Counted from the stretch's first letter, positions 7,660 to 16,168 are shown. The stretch: 64,000 nucleotides of DNA from Streptomyces sp. A 4/2 (GCF_940670765.1 NZ_CALNVW010000007.1:186001-250000); one strand, 5' to 3'. Notes: generated by a model not told the origin, from the letters alone. A program made the numbers and translations.

Positions 7660-10368
7660 GTGTCCGGGATGAGCGAGCAGCAGAAGTGCCAGCGGCCCCA
7701 GTGCGAGGGCAGCTACGAGGACATGGGCGGCGGCGAGCTGTACTGCGACACCTGCGGCCTCGCCCCGGTGGTGTCGGCCTCGGGGTCCTCCCCGTCCGAA
7801 CACGGCCGGGGACCCGGCGACGGGATGGTCAGCTCACCGCCGACCGGGATCGCCGGTGGCGGCCGGGGCAGCAACAGCGCTTCCGCGCGCAGTGGTTCGG
7901 GGGCCTCGTCGCGGGCGTCCTCGCGGTCCTCCTCCCGCTCGTCGACGTCACGCAGGTCGGTTTCGGGGCGGCTGTCCCGGGCGGTGTCGGGCCAGGCCTC
8001 GGGCCGTTCGGTCTCGGTGCGCAGCTCCGGAGCCTCGGCGAGCGCGTCGGGCCGCAACCGGCTGGGAGCGGGACTGGTCTCGATCCCGGACGTGCCGCGC
8101 CCGGACCCGCAGTCCGCGGTGATGCAGCACGCGGAGGTCCCCGAGCGGAAGCGGTTCTGCTCGCGCTCCGACTGCGGGGCCCCGGTGGGACGTTCGCGCG
8201 GTGCGCGGCCGGGCCGGACCGAGGGGTTCTGTACCAAGTGCGGCCACCCGTACTCCTTCGTACCGAAGCTGAACACCGGCGACATCGTGCACGGCCAGTA
8301 CGAGGTCATGGGCTGTCTGGCCCACGGCGGTCTGGGCTGGGTCTATCTGGCCGTCGACAGGGCGGTCTCCGACCGCTGGGTGGTGCTCAAGGGCCTGCTG
8401 GACACCGGTGACCAGGACGCCATGGCCGCGGCGATCTCGGAGCGGCGCTTCCTCGCCGAGATCGAGCACTCCAACATCGTGCGGATCTACAACTTCGTCG
8501 AGCACCTGGATCAGCGCACCGGCTCCATGGACGGCTACATAGTCATGGAGTACGTGGGCGGCAAGTCGCTCAAGGAGATCGCCAACGAACGGCGCGGGGC
8601 AGCCGGGCGACGCGATCCGCTGCCGGTCGAGCAGGCCTGCGCGTACGGAATCGAGGCCCTGGAGGCGCTGGGGCATCTGCACAGCCGCAATCTGCTGTAC
8701 TGCGACTTCAAGGTCGACAACGCGATCCAGCAGCAGGACCAGCTGAAGCTCATCGACATGGGCGCGGTACGCAGGATGGACGACGACGAGTCGGCCATCT
8801 ACGGCACGGTCGGCTACCAGGCACCGGAGGTGGCGGAGGCCGGGCCCTCGATCGCCTCCGACCTCTACACGGTGGCGCGCACGCTCGCGGTGCTGACCTT
8901 CGACTTCCAGGGCTACACGAATGTGTTCGTGGACAGCCTCCCCGACCCGGACAACATCGAGGTCTTCCGGAAGTACGAGTCCTTCTACCGGCTGCTCGTC
9001 CGGGCCACGGACCCGGATCCGGCGCGCAGGTTCGCTTCGGCCACGGAGATGGCCGAGCAGCTCACCGGTGTGCTGCGCGAGGTCGTCGCGGTCCAGACGG
9101 GCCGGCCGCGGCCCTCGCTGTCGACCCTGTTCGGGCCCGAGGTCCGGGTCACCGACACCACGCTGTTCGCCGAGTTGACGGAGGACGTGTCGCTGTTCGG
9201 GGCACGCCAACTGCCCACCGGCCGGCGTCGGACCGGGCGCGGCGGCAGGACCGGCGCACCCGCCGCGGTCACCGGCGCCCCGTACGGCGCGGGGGCCGGA
9301 CCGGGCAGCCCGGCCGGCGGGTACGCACCCGGCACGGCGGGCGGTCCCGCACAGCCCGGTCTCCCCGCGCAGTCCGGTGTCCCCGCGCAGCGACCGCCGG
9401 AGTCCGCCGCACCGGCGACCGGCGCACCGGCCCAGGCGTTCCTCGCCGGGATCGATGCGCGCGCCACCGCGCTGGCGCTGCCGGTTCCGCGCGTGGACCC
9501 GAACGACCCCAACGCCGGTTTCCTGGCGGGCCTGATGGCCTCCGCTCCCGGCGAGGTGATCGCCGCCCTGGAGGCCGCGCCCGGTGAGTCCCTGGAGCGG
9601 AGCCTGCGTCAGGTGCGGGCCCGGCTGGACAACCAGGACTCGTACACCGCAGTCGAGTTGATCATGGCTCTGGAGACGGACCACCCCGACGACTGGCGGG
9701 TGGTCTGGTACCGCGGGGTGGCCTCGCTCGTCACCGGCGACCGGGAGACCGCCGCGCTCTCCTTCGACGCGATCTACGACGCGTTCCCCGGTGAGCCCGC
9801 GCCCAAGCTGGCGCTCGGTGTCTGCGCCGAACTGCTCGGCCAGCTGGACAACGCGGCGGAGTACTACCGCCTCGTGTGGACGACCGATCCGAGCTACGTC
9901 AGCGCCGCCTTCGGGCTGGCCAGGGTGCAGCTCGCGGCCGGTGACCGTACCGGCGCCGTACGCACCCTGGAGTCGGTGCCCGAGGCGTCCATCCACTACA
10001 CGGCGGCCCGCGTCGCCACGGTGCGGGCGCGGCTGCGGCGCCGGGCGGCGACCGACCCGCTGGTGGACGACCTGCGGGCAGCCGCGGGCCAGGTGGCGGC
10101 GCTCCAGCAGTTCGGGCTCGACGCGGTACGCCGCGAGCGGCTCGCCACCGAAGTACTGGGCACGGCCCTGGACTGGGTACTCTCCGGAGGCCGGGGCGGC
10201 CAGGTGGTGGAGTCCACCACCCTGCTCGGCAGCCCACTCGACGAGCGGGGCCTGCGCTTCGGTCTCGAACGCTCGTACCGGGTACTCGCCCGGCTCGCCC
10301 AGCGTGGCGAGGAGAGGATCGACCTGGTGGAGCGGGCCAACCGTTTCCGCCCCCGGACGTGGGTGTGA
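7660..10368 (+). CDS. pknG: PknG-type serine/threonine protein kinase with N-terminal zinc ribbons and C-terminal TPR domain
   Basis: A 902-residue soluble kinase. Residues 10-32 hold a CX4CX13CX2C zinc ribbon. A Ser/Arg-rich linker follows, then a second Cys4 ribbon near 167-198. The kinase domain (about 209-470) has glycine loop LAHGGLGWVYLA, lysine near 243 (VVLKGL), catalytic loop YCDFKVDN near 346 and metal loop LIDMGAV in place of DFG. As in mycobacterial PknG the catalytic Asp is not preceded by Arg (non-RD), so no activation-loop phosphorylation is expected. A Gly/Pro/Ala linker and a TPR-like helical region (about 610-900) complete the PknG order. GTG 7660 follows AGGGGGA at nine bases; ATG 7669 is an alternative. 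In mycobacteria PknG controls glutamate metabolism through an FHA protein. Confidence 0.93.
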   Translation: MSGMSEQQKCQRPQCEGSYEDMGGGELYCDTCGLAPVVSASGSSPSEHGRGPGDGMVSSPPTGIAGGGRGSNSASARSGSGASSRASSRSSSRSSTSRRSVSGRLSRAVSGQASGRSVSVRSSGASASASGRNRLGAGLVSIPDVPRPDPQSAVMQHAEVPERKRFCSRSDCGAPVGRSRGARPGRTEGFCTKCGHPYSFVPKLNTGDIVHGQYEVMGCLAHGGLGWVYLAVDRAVSDRWVVLKGLLDTGDQDAMAAAISERRFLAEIEHSNIVRIYNFVEHLDQRTGSMDGYIVMEYVGGKSLKEIANERRGAAGRRDPLPVEQACAYGIEALEALGHLHSRNLLYCDFKVDNAIQQQDQLKLIDMGAVRRMDDDESAIYGTVGYQAPEVAEAGPSIASDLYTVARTLAVLTFDFQGYTNVFVDSLPDPDNIEVFRKYESFYRLLVRATDPDPARRFASATEMAEQLTGVLREVVAVQTGRPRPSLSTLFGPEVRVTDTTLFAELTEDVSLFGARQLPTGRRRTGRGGRTGAPAAVTGAPYGAGAGPGSPAGGYAPGTAGGPAQPGLPAQSGVPAQRPPESAAPATGAPAQAFLAGIDARATALALPVPRVDPNDPNAGFLAGLMASAPGEVIAALEAAPGESLERSLRQVRARLDNQDSYTAVELIMALETDHPDDWRVVWYRGVASLVTGDRETAALSFDAIYDAFPGEPAPKLALGVCAELLGQLDNAAEYYRLVWTTDPSYVSAAFGLARVQLAAGDRTGAVRTLESVPEASIHYTAARVATVRARLRRRAATDPLVDDLRAAAGQVAALQQFGLDAVRRERLATEVLGTALDWVLSGGRGGQVVESTTLLGSPLDERGLRFGLERSYRVLARLAQRGEERIDLVERANRFRPRTWV

Positions 10369-10372
10369 ATTG

Positions 10373-11665
10373 ATGTCCCAGACGAACCTGGCCGCCTGCC
10401 CCAGCTGCGAGGAGCCGCTGGAGCCGGGCGACTTGTTCTGCGGCGCGTGCGGATACGACCTGTCGGCCGTGCCCGAACCGCCGGACGACCGGCCCGCGTC
10501 GGCCGTCGGCGGTACCGGCCCCGCGCCGGGTGTGGCCTGGCCGGACGCCGCGGAGGGGACCGGCACGGGCGAACCCGCCCCCGTACAGACGGCGGGCGAT
10601 GTGCCCGGTGTGGCGTCGGACGGGAGCGAACTCCCCCCGGTCGTACGGTTCGACGGGCCTCCCTCGCCCGCGGAGTACGCGCTGCCCGCCCCGGACCCCG
10701 CAGCGGCAGCCGCCGCGTCCGCCCCGCCCGAGGGCACCAAGGTCTGTGTCGCCTGCCGCACCGGCCGGATCGACGACGACGGCTACTGCGAGAACTGCGG
10801 CCATGCGCAACCCCGTGAGCGGGACCACATGGAGGAGGAGCTGGACGCGGTCGCCGCGGTGAGCGACCGCGGACTGCGCCACCACCGCAACGAGGACGCG
10901 TTCGCGGTGTCCTCGGCGGCGCTGCCCGACGGTTCACCGGCCGTCGTCGCAGTCGTCTGTGACGGAGTGTCCTCGGCGACCCGCCCCGACGAGGCGTCGG
11001 CCGCCGCAGCCGCCGCGGCCAAGGACGCGCTGCAGACCTCCCTGCCCGCGGGCGTGCACCCGCAGCAGGCGCTGCACGAGGCGATCCTCGCCTCGTCGGA
11101 AGCGGTCAACTCACTGGCTGCCGGGCCCGACCGGGCCATGGAGCACGGCCCGCACCACCATCAGAACGCCCCGGCGTGCACCCTGGTCGCCGCCATCGTG
11201 GCGGGCGGGCTGCTCGTCGTCGGCTGGGTCGGGGACAGCCGTGTCTACTGGGTGCCCGACGACCGCACGGCACATCCGTCCCGGCTCACCGAGGACGACT
11301 CCTGGGCCGCGCAGATGGTGGCGACGGGGCTGATGAGCGAGGCGCAGGCGTACGCCGACGAGCGCGCCCACGCCATCACGGGCTGGCTCGGCGCCGACGC
11401 GTACGAACTGGAGCCGCACACCGCTTCCTTCAAGCCGGACCGGCCGGGAGTGGTGGTGGTGTGCTCCGACGGCCTGTGGAACTACGCGGAGTCGGCGGAG
11501 GAAATGACACAGGTCGTTCCGGCCGACGCGAGCGTCCGGCCGCTGCACTGCGCACAGGTGCTCGTCGGCCACGCGCTCGACGGTGGGGGCCACGACAACG
11601 TAACAGTGGCCGTTGTGCCGTTCCGCGTGCCCGCACAAGGGGCAGGATCCGCCTGCACGGCGTGA
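10373..11665 (+). CDS. PP2C-family serine/threonine phosphatase with two zinc ribbons
   Basis: A 430-residue protein starting at ATG 10373, four bases after the kinase stop. N-terminal Cys4 ribbon (CPSCEEPLEPGDLFCGACG), an Ala/Pro-rich linker, a second ribbon (CVACRTGRIDDDGYCENCG), then the PPM/PP2C catalytic domain from about residue 160. Metal-binding motifs are all present: SDRGLRHHRNEDAF, VVCDGVSSATRPDEAS (Asp near 196), GWVGDSRVYW (near 284), VVCSDGLWNY (near 364) and GGHDNVTVAVV (near 404). It should hydrolyse phospho-Ser/Thr in the cytoplasm, and by position it is the antagonist of PknG. The paired ribbons match those of the kinase and the FHA protein, which suggests a shared docking mode. 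Confidence 0.93.
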   Translation: MSQTNLAACPSCEEPLEPGDLFCGACGYDLSAVPEPPDDRPASAVGGTGPAPGVAWPDAAEGTGTGEPAPVQTAGDVPGVASDGSELPPVVRFDGPPSPAEYALPAPDPAAAAAASAPPEGTKVCVACRTGRIDDDGYCENCGHAQPRERDHMEEELDAVAAVSDRGLRHHRNEDAFAVSSAALPDGSPAVVAVVCDGVSSATRPDEASAAAAAAAKDALQTSLPAGVHPQQALHEAILASSEAVNSLAAGPDRAMEHGPHHHQNAPACTLVAAIVAGGLLVVGWVGDSRVYWVPDDRTAHPSRLTEDDSWAAQMVATGLMSEAQAYADERAHAITGWLGADAYELEPHTASFKPDRPGVVVVCSDGLWNYAESAEEMTQVVPADASVRPLHCAQVLVGHALDGGGHDNVTVAVVPFRVPAQGAGSACTA

Positions 11666-11686
11666 AGAGGGCTTACATACGTGCAC

Positions 11687-11721
11687 TTGTTGTGATTGCC
11701 GTTCATTTGTTGTGATTGCCG
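11687..11721 (+). repeat. Short direct repeat before the VWA gene
   Basis: TTGTTGTGATTGCCG occurs at 11687-11701 and 11707-11721, 20 bases apart, in the otherwise short spacer between the phosphatase and VWA genes. It is AT-richer than its surroundings. It could be an operator or promoter element, or chance duplication. Confidence 0.55.
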
Positions 11722-11746
11722 CGTTGTTCGTCAAGGAGCCGATCAG

Positions 11747-13126
11747 ATGGCCAACTTCTCCAAGTCCAACGTGCCGCAATTCTCGGTCGACGTGTACCAG
11801 AACGAGTTCCTGCCGGAGGGCGGGCGCGACGTCAACGCGATCGTCACGGTCACCTCGACCGGGGGCGGCACCAGCGGCGGCACCCTCACCGGGCCGGGCG
11901 TTCCGTCCCCCCGGCTGCCGGGGCAGGCGCCGGGCTCCGCCGTGGTGATCATGGTGGACTGCTCGGGTTCGATGGACTACCCGCCGACGAAGATGCGCAA
12001 CGCCCGCGACGCGACGGCCTCGGCCATCGACGCACTGCGTGACGGCACCGCGTTCTCCGTGGTGGCGGGGACCCATGTGGCCAAGGACATCTATCCGGGC
12101 AACGGCCGTCTGGCCACCGCTGATCCGCAGACCCGCGCCCAGGCCAAGGAAGCGCTGCGCAGGTTGAGCGCGGGCGGCGGTACGGCGATCGGCACCTGGC
12201 TGCGGCTCGCCGACCGGCTGCTGAACTCCGCGGACGGCCCGTACGACGCGGCGGGCGTGCCGCCGATCCGGCACGGCATCCTGCTGACCGACGGCCGCAA
12301 CGAACACGAGTCGCCCGAGGACCTGCGGGCGGCGCTCGACGCCGGGGCGGGCCGGTTCACCTGTGACGCCCGCGGGGTCGGCACGGACTGGGAGGTCAAG
12401 GAGGTCACCGCCATCGCCTCGGCGCTGCTCGGCACGGCCGACATCGTGGCCGATCCGGCGGGCCTGGCCGCGGACTTCACGCAGATGATGGAGACCGCGA
12501 TGGGCAAGGAGATCGCGGACGTGGCGCTGCGCCTCTGGACACCCGTCGGCGTGGAGATCAAGTTCGTCAAGCAAGTGGCCCCCCGGGTGGAGCAGTTGAC
12601 GGACCGTCGCACGGAGGTGGGACCCCGGGCCGGGGACTATCCGACCGGCTCGTGGGGCGACGAGTCCCGCGACTACCACGTGTGTGTGCAGGTCCCCGAG
12701 GCGGGCATCGGCCAGGAGATGCTCGCCGCCCGCGTCTCGCTCGTGCTGCCCGACCCGTCCGGCGGCGCCCCGCAGACCCTGTCGCAGGGGCTGGTGCGGG
12801 CGGTGTGGACGGACGACATGGTGGCGTCCACCTCCATCAACCCGCAGGTGGCGCACTACACCGGCCAGGCCGAACTGGCACAAGTCATTCAACAGGGCCT
12901 TGATGCCCGCAAGTCCGGCAATCTGGACGGCGCCACGGCCAAGCTCGGCCGCGCGGTACAGCTGGCGGCGGTCTCGGGCAACCAGGACACCGCGAAGCTG
13001 CTCGCGAAGGTGGTGGACGTCGTCGACGAAGCGACCGGTACTGTGCGACTGAAGGCAAAGGTCGCGGAGGCGGACGAGATGACCCTCGAAACGCGCTCCA
13101 CGAAGACAGTTCGCGTGAAGAAGTAG
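11747..13126 (+). CDS. VWA-domain protein of the PknG block
   Basis: A 459-residue cytoplasmic protein. ATG 11747 has AAGGAG eight bases upstream. The N-terminal region is followed by a von Willebrand A domain whose metal-ion site is DCSGSMDYPP (Asp near 71), with the downstream MIDAS threonine/aspartate regions GGGTAIGTW and ILLTDGRNEHESPEDL. The C-terminal part is beta-rich then helical (residues about 270-459, VAHYTGQAELAQVIQQGLDARKSG pattern described by positions 12849-12920). No signal peptide or membrane helix. VWA domains bind partner proteins through a metal; TerD- and FHA-linked VWA proteins occur in other actinobacterial signalling clusters. Here it is probably a phospho-regulated adaptor between kinase and effectors; the function is inferred. 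Confidence 0.88.
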   Translation: MANFSKSNVPQFSVDVYQNEFLPEGGRDVNAIVTVTSTGGGTSGGTLTGPGVPSPRLPGQAPGSAVVIMVDCSGSMDYPPTKMRNARDATASAIDALRDGTAFSVVAGTHVAKDIYPGNGRLATADPQTRAQAKEALRRLSAGGGTAIGTWLRLADRLLNSADGPYDAAGVPPIRHGILLTDGRNEHESPEDLRAALDAGAGRFTCDARGVGTDWEVKEVTAIASALLGTADIVADPAGLAADFTQMMETAMGKEIADVALRLWTPVGVEIKFVKQVAPRVEQLTDRRTEVGPRAGDYPTGSWGDESRDYHVCVQVPEAGIGQEMLAARVSLVLPDPSGGAPQTLSQGLVRAVWTDDMVASTSINPQVAHYTGQAELAQVIQQGLDARKSGNLDGATAKLGRAVQLAAVSGNQDTAKLLAKVVDVVDEATGTVRLKAKVAEADEMTLETRSTKTVRVKK

Positions 13127-13216
13127 AAGTAGAAGAAGTAAGAGAAGCAGCGAGAAGTAGCCGCTGCTGCAACAGGTGCAGCAGAAGCAGCAGAAGCAGC
13201 AGAAGCAGCAGAAGTA
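13117..13216 (+). repeat. Purine-rich GAAGTA and AAGCAGCAG microsatellite between the VWA and FHA genes
   Basis: After the VWA stop come purine-rich GAAGTA-type repeats (to about 13160). A small hairpin (CTGCTGC 13164-13170 with GCAGCAG 13178-13184) follows, then about four copies of the 9-bp unit AAGCAGCAG to 13216. Read in the VWA frame past three stops, the second half would code repeated Ala-Ala-Glu, so it may be a decayed C-terminal tail. Confidence 0.75.
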
Positions 13217-13263
13217 ACATTTTGCGGCCTTCGGGCCGGATGAGGAGAGGGGGAAGCGACTCC

Positions 13264-14490
13264 ATGCCGACCTGCCCGAACGGACACCAGTCGGGATCCG
13301 ACGACTGGTGCGAGGTCTGCGGCCACCGCATGGGCGCCGTGCCGCCGCCTCCCCCTCCGCCCCCGCCGTACGCGGGACCCGGCGGACCCCAGCAGCCGCC
13401 CCCGCCGCCGCAGGGAGGGAATCCGGCCGCCGCTTACGGCTACCCGCCGGACCCCACGGCCCAGGCGGAGATCTGCCCGCAGTGCCGTACGCCGCGCGAG
13501 GCCGGTGCGCCGTTCTGCGAGGAGTGCCGGTGGAACTTCCTCACCAGCACCGCGACGTCGTACACCCCGGTCGCCCCGAATCTGCCGCCGGGCTTCCAGT
13601 CCCAGCAGCAGCCGCCGCGGCCTCCGGACGCGTTCGACTACCAGAGCTCGCGGCCCTCGCAGGTGAACCGCCCCGCCGAGCCGCTGACGAACGACCCGTC
13701 CCGGCGGCAGGGTCCTCCGCCGCCGCCTCCGTACCAGCAGCAGCCGGGCCCTCCGCCGCCGCCGTCGTTCGCCCAGCCGCCGCGCGCGCCGCAGGCTCCC
13801 CAGCAGCCCCAGCAACCTCAGCAGCCGAGCGCGGACGACTGGCTGCTGCCCCCGCCGTCCCAGGCGCAGCCGCCGCAGGGGCCTCCCCGGTCACAGCCCC
13901 AGGGTCCCGGACCGCAGGGTCCCGGACCGCAGGGTCCCGGACCGCAGGGGGGCGGTCCCCAAGGCCCCGGTCAGCACGGTCCGGGTCAGCACGGTCCGGG
14001 TCAGCACGGTCCTCAGCACCCGCCGCAGGCCCAGCACCCGCCGCAGGCCCAGCAGCAGCCGCAGGCTCCACAGCCGCCGCAGTCGCAGAGCTGGTCCGCC
14101 ACCGTCGGTCCGGACCGTGAGTACTTCATGGCGATGATGCAGCGCAGCGGCCCCGAGGCCACCGGCCTGAATCTGCCCGCCTACTCCCCGGAGCAGCAGC
14201 TTCCGCTCACCGGCAACCAGATCACCATCGGCCGCCGCAGGCACTCCACGGGCGAGTCCCCCGACATCGATCTGGCCGTCCCGCCGGAGGATCCCGGGGT
14301 CTCGCACCAGCACGCGGTCCTGGTCCAGCAGCCCGACGGCTCCTGGGCCGTGGTCGACCAGAACTCCACCAACGGCACCACGGTCAACGGCGCCGAGGAT
14401 CCGATCCCGCCCTACGTACCGATCCCGCTCGAAGAGGGCGACCGGGTGCACGTGGGTGCCTGGACCACCATCACGATCCACCGGGCCTGA
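13264..14490 (+). CDS. FHA-domain protein with two zinc ribbons and a long Pro/Gln linker
   Basis: A 408-residue protein; ATG 13264 follows a GGAGAGGGGG ribosome site. Residues 4-23 form a zinc ribbon (CPNGHQSGSDDWCEVCGHRM). A second Cys4 ribbon follows (CPQCRTPREAGAPFCEECRW). About 220 residues of Pro/Gln/Gly/His low complexity lead to a C-terminal FHA domain (about 315-408) with the phosphothreonine-binding elements IGRRR, SHQHA and NSTNGT. FHA domains read phosphothreonine. In mycobacteria PknG phosphorylates the small FHA protein GarA, so this is the likely reader or effector of the block. The linker carries in-frame DNA repeats. Its 3' end overlaps the convergent methyltransferase gene by 20 bases. 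Confidence 0.93.
   Translation: MPTCPNGHQSGSDDWCEVCGHRMGAVPPPPPPPPPYAGPGGPQQPPPPPQGGNPAAAYGYPPDPTAQAEICPQCRTPREAGAPFCEECRWNFLTSTATSYTPVAPNLPPGFQSQQQPPRPPDAFDYQSSRPSQVNRPAEPLTNDPSRRQGPPPPPPYQQQPGPPPPPSFAQPPRAPQAPQQPQQPQQPSADDWLLPPPSQAQPPQGPPRSQPQGPGPQGPGPQGPGPQGGGPQGPGQHGPGQHGPGQHGPQHPPQAQHPPQAQQQPQAPQPPQSQSWSATVGPDREYFMAMMQRSGPEATGLNLPAYSPEQQLPLTGNQITIGRRRHSTGESPDIDLAVPPEDPGVSHQHAVLVQQPDGSWAVVDQNSTNGTTVNGAEDPIPPYVPIPLEEGDRVHVGAWTTITIHRA
13900..14016 (+). repeat. Two sets of 15-bp in-frame repeats in the FHA protein linker
   Basis: CAGGGTCCCGGACCG is repeated three times from 13900 (QGPGP units), and CAGCACGGTCCGGGT three times from 13972 (QHGPG units, the last degenerate). The period is a multiple of three, so copy-number change would alter linker length without breaking the frame. 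Confidence 0.85.
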
Positions 14491-15457
14491 CGGCCGGCAG
14501 CCGGGAAGCGGGGGGTACGAGCGGCCAGGCGTACGGCCCTTCGGGGTCGTCCAGCCAGGCCCATTCGTGCCCCCCGCTGACCGTCACCCCGTACCGCTCC
14601 CGCGCGGGGCGCTCCTCCCGTTCCCAGAGGGAGAACGCCTCGACCGGGTCCAGGCTCCCCGCGGTCAGTGTGAGCAGGAAGCGGAAGAGTCCGTTCTCCA
14701 GCACGCTGGGCGGCAGTCCTCCACTACGCAGCGGCGGCTCGTCGCCCCCGCCGCCCCGCAGCGGCACGAAGTAGGCGGGCGTGTCCAGGAACCGCCCCTG
14801 CGCGTACTCCGTGTCCTGCACCTCCAGCACGATCAGCCCGGTCGACAGCGGCGCGAGGATCCGCGCCCCCGGCCTGCACTGCGCGAGCCAGGCGCGGGGC
14901 ACGGACGGGAGCGTGCAGGTGGCGATGATCCGGTCGAAGGGGGCCTGCGCCGGGCAGCCCCGGGCCCCGTCGCCGGTGACGACGGCCGGTGCGTACCCGG
15001 CGGCCTCCAGGTGACCGCGGGCCGATTCGGTGATCTCCGGATCGAGGTCGACGGTCGTGACCAGAGAATCTCCCAGCCGATGGGCCAGCAGAGCGGCGTT
15101 GTACCCGCTGCCCGCCCCGATCTCCAGGACGGCGTTCCCGTCCCGCACGTCCAGTTCGTCGAGCATCCGCGCCATCAGCGAGGGCTGGCTGCTGGACGAC
15201 ACCAGCTCGCCGTCCCGGACGCGGATGGCCAGCGGCTGGTCGGTGTAGACCCCCTCCAGCCAGCGTCTGCGCCGCTCCGGGTCCGGGTCCTCGCTCCAGA
15301 GCCGCTCGCGGCGCCACAAGCCGTCCGCGAAGTAGTACGGCACGAAGAGGTGTCTCGGCACCTCTTCGAACGCCCTGCGCCAGGCCGGATCCGCCAGAGC
15401 ACCGCCCTCCGCGATCTCCCGCACCAGCGCCGCCCGCAATTCCCGGTCTGCGCCCAT
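14471..15457 (-). CDS. Protein-L-isoaspartate O-methyltransferase-like SAM methyltransferase
   Basis: A 328-residue soluble protein. After an N-terminal helical part with the PCMT-like segment AFEEVPRHLFVPYYFAD, residues about 80-215 form a Rossmann SAM domain: SSSSQPSLMARMLDELDV, motif I VLEIGAGSGYNAALLAHRLG, acidic strand VTTVDLDPEI and motif II-like FDRIIATC. The family either repairs isoaspartate or, in actinomycete genomes, modifies peptides as a stand-alone enzyme. The 110-residue C-terminal extension is longer than in classic Pcm (about 210 residues), so a plain repair role is not certain. The ATG at 15457 is the first good start. Its end overlaps the FHA gene tail, and there is no sign of an operon partner. 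Confidence 0.8.
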   Translation of the reverse strand: MGADRELRAALVREIAEGGALADPAWRRAFEEVPRHLFVPYYFADGLWRRERLWSEDPDPERRRRWLEGVYTDQPLAIRVRDGELVSSSSQPSLMARMLDELDVRDGNAVLEIGAGSGYNAALLAHRLGDSLVTTVDLDPEITESARGHLEAAGYAPAVVTGDGARGCPAQAPFDRIIATCTLPSVPRAWLAQCRPGARILAPLSTGLIVLEVQDTEYAQGRFLDTPAYFVPLRGGGGDEPPLRSGGLPPSVLENGLFRFLLTLTAGSLDPVEAFSLWEREERPARERYGVTVSGGHEWAWLDDPEGPYAWPLVPPASRLPAVRPGGS

Positions 15458-15572
15458 GTCTCCACTGTGCTGCGTGCGGGGCCGGGAGGCGAACGGTCAC
15501 GGTGCCCGGCGAGGACCGGCGGCGGGTCCTAGGACCACCGGCCTCCGTCGCTCCGTCTGAGACCATGGAGGG

Positions 15573-15977
15573 GTGACAGAGATCCCGCGCGGCACGCTTC
15601 AGGAGCAGACCTTCTACGAGCAGGTCGGCGGCGAGGAGACCTTCCGGCGACTGGTTCACCACTTCTATCAGGGCGTCGCCGGCGATCCCACGCTGCGCCC
15701 CATGTACCCGGAGGAGGACCTCGGCCCGGCCGAGGAGCGGCTCGTGCTGTTCCTGATGCAGTACTGGGGCGGCCCCCGCACCTACAGCGACAACCGCGGC
15801 CACCCCAGGCTGCGGATGCGTCACGCCCCCTTCAAGGTCGACCGGGCCGCCCACGACGCCTGGCTCAAGCACATGCGGGCGGCGGTCGACGAGCTGGGCC
15901 TGGCCGAGGAGCACGAGCAGCAGCTGTGGAAGTACCTCACGTACGCGGCGGCTTCGATGGTCAACAGCGACGGCTGA
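15573..15977 (+). CDS. glbO: Truncated hemoglobin, group II (trHbO)
   Basis: A 134-residue globin, the normal size for a 2-on-2 truncated hemoglobin. Visible group II hallmarks are FYEQVGGEETFRRLVHHFYQ with the B10 tyrosine, YWGGP, and the proximal histidine in LRMRHAPF. A tryptophan (HDAWLKHM) sits in the G helix. It binds heme and O2 or NO and may help respiration or NO/peroxide detoxification in aerobic mycelium. The GTG start at 15573 is chosen because the alignment-like core begins right after it (EIPRGTLQEQTFYEQ) and no earlier start is better. It stands alone, transcribed divergently from the methyltransferase with a 115-base spacer. Confidence 0.93.
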   Translation: MTEIPRGTLQEQTFYEQVGGEETFRRLVHHFYQGVAGDPTLRPMYPEEDLGPAEERLVLFLMQYWGGPRTYSDNRGHPRLRMRHAPFKVDRAAHDAWLKHMRAAVDELGLAEEHEQQLWKYLTYAAASMVNSDG

Positions 15978-16041
15978 CCGCGGCCACCCCACCGGGCCTG
16001 CGAAGAGTGACCGGGGCCTGACCTCCGCGTCACCGGAATTA

Positions 16042-16072
16042 CGGAATCCGGTGCCCTGTACCCGGAATCCGG
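16042..16072 (+). promoter_or_regulatory. Paired palindromes upstream of the FtsX-type ABC operon
   Basis: Two copies of the odd palindrome CGGAATCCG are centred at about 16046 and 16067, exactly 21 bases (two helical turns) apart. The second extends to CCGGAATCCGG. They lie about 100 bases before the permease start and could be operator sites; no cognate regulator is adjacent. Confidence 0.45.
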
Positions 16073-16168
16073 TCACAATCCAATGAAGGTGGCCCCTCAG
16101 GCGTTTTCCCGTCCGCCCGCCCTCTGACAGCATCCGGAAAGGTTCGGGGGCGGGATCGGGGGAGCAGG

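Noticed and set aside
7948..10761. A 937-codon open frame on the minus strand opposite pknG
   Set aside because: It mirrors the whole kinase gene, has no ribosome site or recognisable domain, and its residues are Arg/Gly/Pro-rich noise from high-GC antisense. The plus-strand frame has all kinase motifs.
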